From: an uncultured Butyricicoccus sp.
GTDB lineage: Bacteria; Bacillota; Clostridia; Oscillospirales; Butyricicoccaceae
NCBI GenBank assembly: GCA_910584935.1
Contig: CAJUDU010000098.1
Location: 1-7,338, forward strand
Direction: 5' to 3'
DNA length: 7,338 nucleotides
In this document: piece after piece, positions 1 through 6,074 of the stretch
Layout of the letters: each line of letters starts with the position of its first letter
How positions within the stretch are numbered: the stretch's first letter is position 1
Program-made: the position numbers and the translations under genes
The notes under the pieces: model-generated
Seen by the model: the letters and a program-made list of their open reading frames with translations, nothing else
The model's database searches: none
Told to the model about the DNA's origin: nothing

Positions 1-2427
1 TTGCGCACGGGTATACAGCGTATATGCCAGTTTGCGGTTCAGCATCCGGTAATTGCAGACGGCAAATGGCGCAATCACAACAGACCATTGTGAACCTTGT
101 GCCTTATGGATTGTAATTGCATAAGCATGATCCAGTTCATCAAAATTGTCTTCATATATCACATAACCACCGTCGTATTTGACGATAATTTTGGTCTTTT
201 TCTGCCCTTCTTCCGGCGTTTTAATTGCAGTGATGATACCGGTTTCACCGTTGATGATACCCTTCTTCTGATGATCTTCTGTTAATCCCAAAAGACTGTG
301 TTCAGAATACCATGGCATATTATAGTTGTTCTTTGTATGAATGACTTTATCCCCTACTTTGAAATACAGCACCTTTTCCACTGCCGTCCCATCTTCTGCT
401 TTGCAGGAAACCCGTTTTGCAAACACCTTTTTCTCACCAGGTTTATCTGGGTTTATCATTTGCTGCAAACAGTAATTCATAACTTCTGTCCCAATTTTGC
501 TTTTCTTCTGCGGACATAATACCTGCACATTTGCCAGCCCATATTCTTGGACTGACTGCTCAAACAGATTCAGCATCGTTTGCCGGATTTCTTCCGGACT
601 ATCCTTTTCTATCACATAAGCATCCCCATCTTGCCCAGATACCATGTTCTTCAATGTCTGCCCTGCCAAAATCCTATTAGCATTTGTCAGGATGCCAGAC
701 TTGTCTGTTTGCCGTTTGACAACATCCAATGTCACAGTTTCAATCTTTTGGCTGTCCAAAAGGTCTTTTAATACTGCACCGGGGCCAATGCTTGGCAGCT
801 GATTTATATCACCCAGGATAATGACTTTTGTTGCCGGACTGATATGCTCAAACAATTCGGCTGCCAGCAAAACATCTACCATGGAAAATTCATCGACAAT
901 CAAGCAGTCCGCATGAATCCGTTCGTCCTGCTGACGCAAAGACCCATTTTGGATATGCCCTAACTCACGATGGATGGTGAAAGCATCGATGCCGGTTGCT
1001 GTATGTGCAACCTGTGCAGCCTTACCAGTTGGGGCTAATATCTTCGCCTTAAAGTTCATGTGCCGGTCTTTGTGCAGCTTTTTCAGTGTTTCAATGATGA
1101 CATTCAGCACAAAAGTCTTGCCGCAGCCAGCAGCACCATTCAGGATAAAAAGTCCACCTCTTGCCTTGGTGAACCGCAATGCCGCCTGATACTGTTTTTG
1201 CTCCAAAACGATGCCTTTTTCTTCACAGATGCGATTCAACACAGCTTTGTTGTTGCGGAAAGAACCAAATTCCGCAACAGAAAGGTCTGCCGCAATGTGG
1301 GCAATGGTTTGTTCTGCTCTTGCATAATAACCAAGCATATATAGTTTTTCACCAGATGGTTCAACCTTGCAGATCAGCCGGTTGCTGTCTATCAAAAACG
1401 CCAACGCCCTGTGCAATGCCTGTTCCGGCAACTTTATGATTTCATAACGGAATGGCTCTTTTTTGTCGGTTTGCTGCCAATCCATCATCGCTTGGTATAG
1501 CTCTGCGCGGGGAATTTCGTTTTCTATGCTGCAATTTTGCACCTGGATGGTTTCCCCTTCAGATTCCTTGTACAGCTTATAGGCTTCCCGGTATCCCAAC
1601 TTTTTATTGAGCGTCTTTTGGACTTCCTGCATAAAAATGCTTTCCGGCAAATAGCAATGTCCACCCTCATAAGCAGCCCGTTTCAGTGTGCTCAGGATGC
1701 CATACATAATCCGCTGTTGACCATCAAAGGGATAGCCATGGGCAAGGGCAGCTTCGTCACATTTTTGGAACGACAACCCTTGAATTTCATCAATCAAAAA
1801 ATATGGGTTGCTCTTTATCTTGTCCAAAATAACAGCACCATACTGGTCGATCAGCTGCTTTGCAGCAGCATCACCAATCCCATACTCTTTGAGTTTTGAA
1901 AATAAATCTTCTGTCGTTTGATGTCGTTTTAGATACGCTCGCCACTTCTTCACCTGCTCTTCAGGGATTTCCAGACTGAACGCAACCCGTTCCGGATGGG
2001 TGATAATATCCTGCAGGATTGTTGGTCCATATTTCCTGTAAATGCTGTATGCGGAAGTGTTCAAATCCTCAATGGAAGACAGCACATTCAAAATGGATTC
2101 TTTGTTTGCCGGTGTAGCAGATTGATAACTTTTTACCGCAATATCACGCTCACCATGGTATTCCCGGACTGAACCAGTAATCTTGTAATAGCTTCCTGCC
2201 GGCAAAGGCGCAGCAAATGTGCCGGAAATCTTAAACCACCGGTCATCTTTCTCTACCAGGTAAATTGCCCAGCCTGTTTTTTCAGCCCAGTATATCTGCT
2301 TTTGGATACGCACGATAAACGATACCTTTTCCCCAATCTTATATTGGCTTAACGCTGCATTTTCTTTTGTTTCGGGCGCATAGTTAAATCCGCCGCCTTT
2401 TGCCCGGTTTTCATGTCTTGCTGCCAC
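1..2427 (-). CDS. recD2: RecD2-like SF1B DNA helicase (partial, C-terminus beyond left edge)
   Basis: An ATP-dependent 5'-3' DNA helicase of the RecD2/TraA-like SF1B class; the family unwinds DNA in repair and in conjugative or plasmid DNA processing. 809 codons are visible, open to base 1. An OB-like N-terminus (about 10-95) is followed by a helix-hairpin-helix region (YGIGD near 182). A Q-motif-like EQKQYQAAL lies near 410. Walker A is GAAGCGKT at 431-438, motif Ia APTGKAA follows, and motif II is DEFS at 512-515 (DEAS is commoner). Motif III is GDINQLPS from 539, motif V TIHKAQGS at 772-779, and the LYTRAQ of motif VI is cut by the window edge. The GTG start at 2427 is chosen because an in-frame TAA lies 30 bp upstream, GGAG sits 9 nt before it, and no in-frame ATG is near. 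All key residues seen are intact, so it is probably active. A few tens of C-terminal residues are missing from view. Class is confident; the exact subfamily (chromosomal RecD2 or an element-borne paralogue) is not resolved. Confidence 0.93.
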   Translation of the reverse strand, partial: MAARHENRAKGGGFNYAPETKENAALSQYKIGEKVSFIVRIQKQIYWAEKTGWAIYLVEKDDRWFKISGTFAAPLPAGSYYKITGSVREYHGERDIAVKSYQSATPANKESILNVLSSIEDLNTSAYSIYRKYGPTILQDIITHPERVAFSLEIPEEQVKKWRAYLKRHQTTEDLFSKLKEYGIGDAAAKQLIDQYGAVILDKIKSNPYFLIDEIQGLSFQKCDEAALAHGYPFDGQQRIMYGILSTLKRAAYEGGHCYLPESIFMQEVQKTLNKKLGYREAYKLYKESEGETIQVQNCSIENEIPRAELYQAMMDWQQTDKKEPFRYEIIKLPEQALHRALAFLIDSNRLICKVEPSGEKLYMLGYYARAEQTIAHIAADLSVAEFGSFRNNKAVLNRICEEKGIVLEQKQYQAALRFTKARGGLFILNGAAGCGKTFVLNVIIETLKKLHKDRHMNFKAKILAPTGKAAQVAHTATGIDAFTIHRELGHIQNGSLRQQDERIHADCLIVDEFSMVDVLLAAELFEHISPATKVIILGDINQLPSIGPGAVLKDLLDSQKIETVTLDVVKRQTDKSGILTNANRILAGQTLKNMVSGQDGDAYVIEKDSPEEIRQTMLNLFEQSVQEYGLANVQVLCPQKKSKIGTEVMNYCLQQMINPDKPGEKKVFAKRVSCKAEDGTAVEKVLYFKVGDKVIHTKNNYNMPWYSEHSLLGLTEDHQKKGIINGETGIITAIKTPEEGQKKTKIIVKYDGGYVIYEDNFDELDHAYAITIHKAQGSQWSVVIAPFAVCNYRMLNRKLAYTLYTRAQ

Positions 2428-2455
2428 TTCTATCTTCTCCTTTTCCTTTTTTATT

Positions 2456-2466
2456 TATTATATGCA
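2456..2466 (-). promoter_or_regulatory. Candidate -10 region for the helicase gene
   Basis: On the minus strand this reads TGCATATAATA, with a perfect TATAAT at 2462-2457, about 12 nt upstream of the AAGGAG ribosome site of the helicase gene. No convincing -35 is found 16-18 nt upstream. A second minus-strand TATAAT at 2506-2501 also lacks a good -35, so the start site is uncertain. The same 11-mer recurs upstream of the lipoprotein gene and at 7021. Confidence 0.4.
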
Positions 2467-2559
2467 ATACAGATAGTAAAAATTTTGATATCTTCTCCGT
2501 ATTATAAACTTTTTCGATATATAAACCCTGAAAATATGCAGAAATATCTTAAAATGTAC

Positions 2560-2587
2560 TTGCAATTTCGGTTTGATGTGATATAAT
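2560..2587 (+). promoter_or_regulatory. Sigma-A-type promoter for the small membrane protein gene
   Basis: TTGCAA (2560-2565) and TATAAT (2582-2587) are separated by 16 bp, with a TG at 2579-2580 giving an extended -10 (TGATATAAT). The predicted start falls near 2594, about 28 nt before the ATG at 2622. It points rightwards, divergent from the helicase gene. Confidence 0.75.
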
Positions 2588-2621
2588 ATGTATATAGAAA
2601 AAGAGAAAGGAAGTGACATTT

Positions 2622-2927
2622 ATGATGCACTTTACATGGGAAATTATCCTCCAGCACCAAAGTGCTGTTTTAGTTTCTTTTGCAATTGCCGTCGCTATGG
2701 CGCTGTTCTGTTATAAATCCTGCAAAAAGTTTATATCTTTTGTTACAGGTTACAAACTGGACAGGATCCGAACGATTCTGCTGGCGGCAATGTGCTTATC
2801 CTTGGTTTTTATTTTTCAGATGCGAGGTATTATCATGAGTTTTTTCATACTATCAACACTCAGAGGGGCTTGGATTATTGATTATGTTTTTGAAGCGATA
2901 GACAGAACCGAATCCCCTTATGTATAA
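2622..2927 (+). CDS. Small membrane protein of unknown function
   Basis: 101 residues, not recognised. A hydrophobic segment at about 14-31 (AVLVSFAIAVAMALFCY) is followed by a basic patch (KSCKKF), a second segment at about 51-67 (TILLAAMCLSLVFIFQM), and then a further hydrophobic stretch (about 69-80). A polar tail closes the protein, suggesting a two- or three-pass membrane protein with a basic loop in the cytoplasm. The ATG at 2622 is chosen: AAAGGA at 2606-2611 lies 10 nt upstream, while the in-frame GTG at 2613 is only 2 nt from it. A strong promoter precedes it and an intrinsic terminator follows, so it is probably transcribed alone or with limited read-through into the signal peptidase gene. 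The good promoter, ribosome site and terminator support a real gene; there is no functional clue beyond the membrane location. Confidence 0.72.
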   Translation: MMHFTWEIILQHQSAVLVSFAIAVAMALFCYKSCKKFISFVTGYKLDRIRTILLAAMCLSLVFIFQMRGIIMSFFILSTLRGAWIIDYVFEAIDRTESPYV

Positions 2928-2949
2928 GATATCATGATAAAAATTTTAA

Positions 2950-2977
2950 CCCCATCTGAAATCAGATGGGGCTTTTT
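2950..2977 (+). terminator. Intrinsic terminator after the small membrane protein gene
   Basis: CCCCATCTG (2950-2958) pairs perfectly with CAGATGGGG (2963-2971) around an AAAT loop, followed by CTTTTT. It begins 22 bp after the stop codon of the membrane protein gene. The ATG at 2966 in its 3' arm is not a credible start for the downstream gene. Confidence 0.92.
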
Positions 2978-3031
2978 GCATATCATAAAATATACGAAAT
3001 ACTACAAATAAAAGAAAGCAGGTACATGATT

Positions 3032-3646
3032 ATGTTGAAGAAAAAGAAAATGACTGTATTGACAGAAGAACAGCAGAAAATGATGAAAAAATTGAATCGA
3101 CTGCAGTTTATGATTACTGCTGCAAGCTGTCTGATTGTATTTTTGATTCTGTTTTTGAATTTCCAGGTTGCAACAGTACCTTCCTCCTCCATGTATCCAA
3201 CATTGAAAATTAAAGAATTTGTGCTGATTCACAAACTCAGAAATCCCGCGCAGGATTTGGGATATGGCGATATTGCCACCTTTTATCACCATGAAAATGG
3301 CTCCACCAGTATTTTTATTAAGCGCCTTATCGGTAAGCCGGGCGATACTGTAGAAGTCCGAAATGATGCAGTATACCGCAATGGAGAGCAGGTTTTTGAA
3401 AATTATCGTTTGGAAGCAGAAACAAATCTGACGATGGAACCCATTACTCTGAAAGGAAATGAATATTTCCTGATGGGCGATAACTGGAATAATTCCGCTG
3501 ACTGTCGGGTTTTTGGTCCTGTGCTGGCTGAAGACCTGATTGGCAAGGCTATTTTCCATTTTAGCCCGTTTGAAGATGAACGCTGCGAACAGTTTGTATC
3601 TTCTGTGCCAGCTGAAATGCGCCATCCAGATTTTGAAACACATTAA
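3032..3646 (+). CDS. lepB: Signal peptidase I (type I leader peptidase)
   Basis: A membrane-anchored Ser/Lys protease (S26 family) that removes signal peptides from exported proteins on the outer face of the cytoplasmic membrane. 204 residues from this start. A basic, Lys/Met-rich N-terminus leads to one TM helix (about 26-44), then box B PSSSMYPTL with nucleophile Ser53. The GYGDIATF strand follows, then box D FIKRLIGKPGDTV with general base Lys97, and box E GDNWNNSADCRVFGPV from 149. Ser155, Asp157 and Arg159 of box E are kept, but the usual GDNR is GDNW and DSR is DCR. Catalytic residues are complete, so it should be active. The ATG at 3032 has GCAGG 9 nt upstream. The ATG at 3026 (3 nt from it) is less likely, and the ATG at 2966 lies within the terminator. 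The next gene, a lipoprotein, follows after 55 bp. Lipoproteins use signal peptidase II, so this enzyme probably serves other exports, perhaps element-encoded. SipS-type naming is equally possible. Confidence 0.93.
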   Translation: MLKKKKMTVLTEEQQKMMKKLNRLQFMITAASCLIVFLILFLNFQVATVPSSSMYPTLKIKEFVLIHKLRNPAQDLGYGDIATFYHHENGSTSIFIKRLIGKPGDTVEVRNDAVYRNGEQVFENYRLEAETNLTMEPITLKGNEYFLMGDNWNNSADCRVFGPVLAEDLIGKAIFHFSPFEDERCEQFVSSVPAEMRHPDFETH

Positions 3647-3661
3647 ACAAGTCTGATTTTC

Positions 3662-3672
3662 TGCATATAATA
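3662..3672 (+). promoter_or_regulatory. Candidate -10 region upstream of the lipoprotein gene
   Basis: TGCATATAATA holds a perfect TATAAT at 3666-3671. The sequence 17 bp upstream (TTAAAC at 3643-3648) is a poor -35 and overlaps the stop of the signal peptidase gene. A start near 3678 would leave a leader of about 24 nt containing AAAGGA (3687-3692) before the TTG start. The lipoprotein could also be read from upstream, since no terminator separates the two genes. Confidence 0.45.
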
Positions 3673-3701
3673 GTACAAATATACAGAAAGGATGACATTC
3701 T

Positions 3702-4520
3702 TTGAAACTGCTGAAAAAACTGATTCTCTTTTGCATTGTGTCTATACTGATGCTGAACCTGACTGCTTGTTCCAATATTCTATCGCAAAGTGATTTGACT
3801 GAAATCACAGCGGTAACAGGCTGTCGGTTCTCTGTGCCGGCAAAGCTGAAACAAAATTCCGCATCCTATCGAGATTTTACCATTGCTGTTTCCAGTGGGG
3901 ATTATGCACTGTTTGAAGAATGCTCTGGTAATGAACTTTGTTATTCCAATATGTATCAGCTTATTGACCTGGACAATACTTTTTCCTGTGCTGTGTATTG
4001 CCCAAAAACATCGGTGCATTTATCTTCTGTGACGGCTGAAACCGCGCCGGGAACCATTCGAGATTTGCTTGCCGAATTAACTTTTGAACTGCACCCAGCA
4101 ACAGCGGAGCAAGATGCGGTTTATTATGGCATTGATACCAATACAGAGTTCTATACCAACATGGTATATGATACAGAAAATGCTGTTTTGGATACGCATG
4201 ATACAATGCAAAAGTACACCATCCCATTTCAGACCTCTTTTTCACAGCAGGTAGAATCTATGGATAGTGGCGCTGCTGCTGCGCAGGTGAATGTTTCCGG
4301 TTATGTCGCCCTAATCACTGCTGGCGACCAGCCAACACAAATGATGATGGTTTATCAGGATGACACTGCGAGTTATCCCATTCACGAGATGATAGAATCC
4401 TTCCAACATGATGATTCTGTCACTGGCACCGATGTTGTTTTTGACGCAGCAGAAGTGCTTTCCATTGAAAGTGATTCGCTGGATGCCATGAATGAAGCCA
4501 TTAAACAAATGGATGATTAA
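3702..4520 (+). CDS. Secreted lipoprotein of unknown function
   Basis: 272 residues. The N-terminus is a clear lipoprotein signal: basic KLLKK, a hydrophobic core (LILFCIVSILMLNL), and the lipobox LTAC with Cys23 as the lipidated residue after signal peptidase II cleavage. The mature part is acidic and exported, with no domain that I recognise and no second membrane segment. It has an Ala-rich spot (SGAAAAQVNV) and a C-terminus rich in Asp/Glu/Ser. The TTG at 3702 is chosen because an in-frame TGA lies 9 bp upstream, AAAGGA sits 9 nt before it, and the signal peptide begins directly there. The ATG at 3692 is in another frame. It lies 55 bp after signal peptidase I and ends at a strong bidirectional terminator. 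Surface anchoring is well supported; the role is unknown. Confidence 0.88.
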   Translation: MKLLKKLILFCIVSILMLNLTACSNILSQSDLTEITAVTGCRFSVPAKLKQNSASYRDFTIAVSSGDYALFEECSGNELCYSNMYQLIDLDNTFSCAVYCPKTSVHLSSVTAETAPGTIRDLLAELTFELHPATAEQDAVYYGIDTNTEFYTNMVYDTENAVLDTHDTMQKYTIPFQTSFSQQVESMDSGAAAAQVNVSGYVALITAGDQPTQMMMVYQDDTASYPIHEMIESFQHDDSVTGTDVVFDAAEVLSIESDSLDAMNEAIKQMDD

Positions 4521-4534
4521 CAAAGAAACATTCA

Positions 4535-4565
4535 AAAACCCACTGTCATCACCACAGTGGGTTTT
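4535..4565. terminator. Bidirectional intrinsic terminator between convergent genes
   Basis: AAAACCCACTGT (4535-4546) pairs perfectly with ACAGTGGGTTTT (4554-4565) around a 7-nt loop, with T-runs on both strands. It lies 14 bp after the lipoprotein stop and 6 bp after the stop of the minus-strand gene ending at 4572, so it probably serves both. Confidence 0.9.
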
Positions 4566-4571
4566 CTCGTG

Positions 4572-5153
4572 CTATAACATCAGATCATCATCAAAATCAT
4601 CAGATTCTGTCCAGTTTACAGCATCGGAAGTTGTATCTTCGATAAAGGGGGAAGTCGATAAGAATTTGATATGCTGTGCCCGGAATGCGGCAACATCTTC
4701 CCGCATTTCAGACACAATATCCTGATTTTCTGCCGGAAGTCTTTGATATTTTCTGTAATACGCATACAGCGAATATAGCTGTTCTTCTATTTCTGGCATC
4801 AGCTCGGATTTCAGCAGCCGGATATAATCTGAAGATGCAATCTGTTTTTTCTGCGCTCCATACAAGGGCAGAACCCATTTTGTCCCATAAACAATCCCAT
4901 AATTCAAATCCAATCCATCTGCACCATACCGGGCAAATTCCTCGGTCAGCTCTACAACACAATCATGATCCCGGATCGGGATTCCTGTACAATCTATCAT
5001 CATATTGATCAGAAGAATGGATTGTCCATTCTCTTTCCTCCTCTTGATATTCCAGGAATGCACAAAGCAGCATCCTGCTTTATCATATGCGACCAGGCAT
5101 GAGGAAAAAGAAGGACAGAAAACAACCATTAGGGAATATCCAAATGGCTGCAT
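4572..5153 (-). CDS. Unrecognised protein with acidic C-terminal tail; start uncertain
   Basis: Up to 193 residues from the ATG at 5153; no family recognised. The part from about residue 52 looks solidly coding: a mixed region with IRDHDCVVELTEEFARYGAD, a helical stretch (about 110-165, with EIEEQLYSLYAYYRKYQRL), and an acidic tail ending DDFDDDLML. The tail could bind a basic partner or mimic nucleic acid, but nothing shows this. Start choice is open. The ATG at 5153 follows the stop of the upstream coiled-coil gene by 9 bp and would need translational coupling, as it has no ribosome site. The GTG at 5063 has AGGA 9 nt upstream. The ATGs at 5003/5000 have AGGAGG about 33 nt upstream with a hairpin between. 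The first 50 residues are Cys/Phe-rich and less convincing as protein. No membrane segment is clear. It probably forms an operon with the gene at 5163-5375 and ends at the shared terminator. Confidence 0.7.
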   Translation of the reverse strand: MQPFGYSLMVVFCPSFSSCLVAYDKAGCCFVHSWNIKRRKENGQSILLINMMIDCTGIPIRDHDCVVELTEEFARYGADGLDLNYGIVYGTKWVLPLYGAQKKQIASSDYIRLLKSELMPEIEEQLYSLYAYYRKYQRLPAENQDIVSEMREDVAAFRAQHIKFLSTSPFIEDTTSDAVNWTESDDFDDDLML

Positions 5154-5162
5154 ATCATAAAA

Positions 5163-5375
5163 TCAAGAGGAAAACTGGCTTAATAAATCCTGTATAGTCA
5201 TTCCTTTCGCGGTCAATGCTGCCTGCAAAGTGTTGAAATCCTGCAAATCTTTCTGTGCCTGCAGTTGTTTTTGCTGCTCCAGCAAGGATTCATGTTCCTG
5301 TTCATTTTTCAGGATTTGACGGGAAATCAAGGTTAAAGATTCTTCCAGTGTCTGTGGGCGTTTTGGTCTTGGCAT
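5163..5375 (-). CDS. Small coiled-coil protein of mobile-element type
   Basis: 70 residues, soluble. A basic N-terminus (MPRPKRPQTLEES) is followed by a heptad-rich helix rich in Gln/Glu/Lys (about 15-50, with NEQEHESLLEQQKQLQAQKD). A short C-terminal helix motif follows (LQAALTAKGMTIQDLLSQF). Short proteins with this layout (charged coiled coil, then GMTxxELL-like end) occur on clostridial conjugative elements, for example the DUF4315-type; this match is by eye only. The ATG at 5375 is chosen for AAAGGA 10 nt upstream; an in-frame ATG at 5465 would overlap the divergent gene and lacks a site. Its gene starts 43 bp from the divergent membrane protein gene, and the acidic-tailed protein gene follows after 9 bp. 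Probably an oligomerising accessory protein; function unknown. Confidence 0.78.
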   Translation of the reverse strand: MPRPKRPQTLEESLTLISRQILKNEQEHESLLEQQKQLQAQKDLQDFNTLQAALTAKGMTIQDLLSQFSS

Positions 5376-5418
5376 TATGCAGCATTCCTTTCTTTTCGCA
5401 TCATTAGGAGGTTTTGAT

Positions 5419-5859
5419 ATGAGTAAAGTGACAACAATTCCCAAAATTGAGTGGATACTCAACATCAGTGATGGGGACAGGTTTTATCTGAAAAACAAGA
5501 TGGATCATCTGTTTACTTATCATAAAGATACGATGTCCATCACAGATGAAAAAGGTGCATACATTTCAGGCGATACTCTGCTGTATATTGTGAATCATCC
5601 AGATGAAATTACGGTATATGGGCAAGGCTCCGACGCATTGGAAAGCATGGGTTCCATGATTGCAAAACTCTCATTTATGGCAGTCGTCTTCTTCATTTTA
5701 TCCATTATTTCTGCCCGTATGCTCCTTATGCAAACCCATCCTGCATGGACACTGCAATTTTTGCTTCCTGTCGCCATGTTTGCTGTCTGTCTGCTTGGGA
5801 TGGGCGTATGCGGCGGAGTGATTGTGACATCCATACTCCACCACAAAGAACTCATGTGA
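5419..5859 (+). CDS. Two-TM membrane protein of unknown function
   Basis: 146 residues, not recognised. A polar N-terminal half (about 1-80, with ISDGDRFYLKNKMDHLFTYH and repeated Asp/Gly turns) is followed by two hydrophobic segments. These lie at about 84-104 (LSFMAVVFFILSIISARMLLM) and 112-139 (a Gly/Val/Cys-rich stretch). A short HHKELM tail ends it. The likely topology is two membrane passes with the N-terminal domain and tail on the same side. The ATG at 5419 has a textbook AGGAGG at 5406-5411 with 7-nt spacing; the upstream in-frame ATG at 5377 has none. It is divergent from the coiled-coil gene and followed by its own terminator, so it is monocistronic. The good ribosome site and terminator make it a real gene. 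Confidence 0.8.
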   Translation: MSKVTTIPKIEWILNISDGDRFYLKNKMDHLFTYHKDTMSITDEKGAYISGDTLLYIVNHPDEITVYGQGSDALESMGSMIAKLSFMAVVFFILSIISARMLLMQTHPAWTLQFLLPVAMFAVCLLGMGVCGGVIVTSILHHKELM

Positions 5860-5899
5860 AATATTGTATGTAATCCCAAAGCAAAATATGCACCAATAC

Positions 5900-5941
5900 A
5901 AAAGCCTGAATGCGGTGATATCACTACTTTCGGGGCTTTTT
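5900..5941 (+). terminator. Intrinsic terminator after the two-TM membrane protein gene
   Basis: AAAAGCC (5900-5906) pairs with GGCTTTT (5934-5940), extended inward by T-G and GAA/TTC pairs with a bulge. The loop region contains the palindrome GTGATATCAC, and the stem ends in a T-tract. It lies 40 bp after the membrane protein stop. Confidence 0.72.
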
Positions 5942-6014
5942 ATATGCCTGGCTTGACGCTGAAATTTCTGGGCTAACACTTGATGAAGTCAAAGCATTAC
6001 AAACCGAACATTAA
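5919..6014 (+). pseudogene. Possible C-terminal remnant of a lost gene
   Basis: An open frame with no ATG, GTG or TTG, preceded in frame by TGA at 5916 and closed by TAA at 6012. From 5946 it reads AWLDAEISGLTLDEVKAL and four more residues, a protein-like, amphipathic sequence unlike random AT-rich spacer. It overlaps the upstream terminator arm. It could be the surviving C-terminus of a gene cut by rearrangement or by insertion of the preceding unit. It is short, so chance cannot be excluded. Confidence 0.3.
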
Positions 6015-6021
6015 CCATTCA

Positions 6022-6056
6022 AAGGGCAAGAATCTTAATTTCAGGTTCTTGCCCTT
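6022..6056 (-). terminator. Stem-loop after the repeat-protein gene
   Basis: AAGGGCAAGAA (6022-6032) and TTCTTGCCCTT (6046-6056) form a perfect 11-bp stem with a 13-nt loop, 18 bp beyond the stop of the minus-strand repeat gene. The T-tract is short on the minus strand (CCCTTTG) and absent on the plus strand, so it may be a weak terminator or mRNA-stabilising hairpin. Confidence 0.6.
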
Positions 6057-6074
6057 GTTGCGTGTAGCATGGTG

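Noticed and set aside
97..1899. Several plus-strand open frames of 60-120 codons
   Set aside because: They lie antisense to the long helicase frame, which has a full, ordered set of helicase motifs; they lack ribosome sites and protein-like composition.
2431..2498. Ten-base direct repeat TATCTTCTCC at 2431 and 2489
   Set aside because: One copy is the helicase ribosome site; the other precedes no start codon. Probably chance in pyrimidine-rich sequence.
2613..2621. GTG start for the small membrane protein
   Set aside because: The AAAGGA site ends only about 2 nt before it, too close; the ATG at 2622 is well spaced.
2966..3031. Upstream ATG start for signal peptidase I
   Set aside because: It lies within the 3' arm of a strong terminator and has no ribosome site; the ATG at 3032 has one at good spacing.
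3002..3808. Minus-strand open frame of 268 codons
   Set aside because: It is antisense to signal peptidase I and the start of the lipoprotein; its Phe/Cys/His/Ile-rich composition is typical of a shadow frame.
5376..5465. ATG at 5465 as start of the coiled-coil gene
   Set aside because: The added residues overlap the divergent gene, have no ribosome site and do not continue the coiled-coil pattern.
5595..5979. Minus-strand frames over the two-TM membrane protein gene
   Set aside because: The plus-strand gene has a textbook AGGAGG site and its own terminator; the minus frames have neither.
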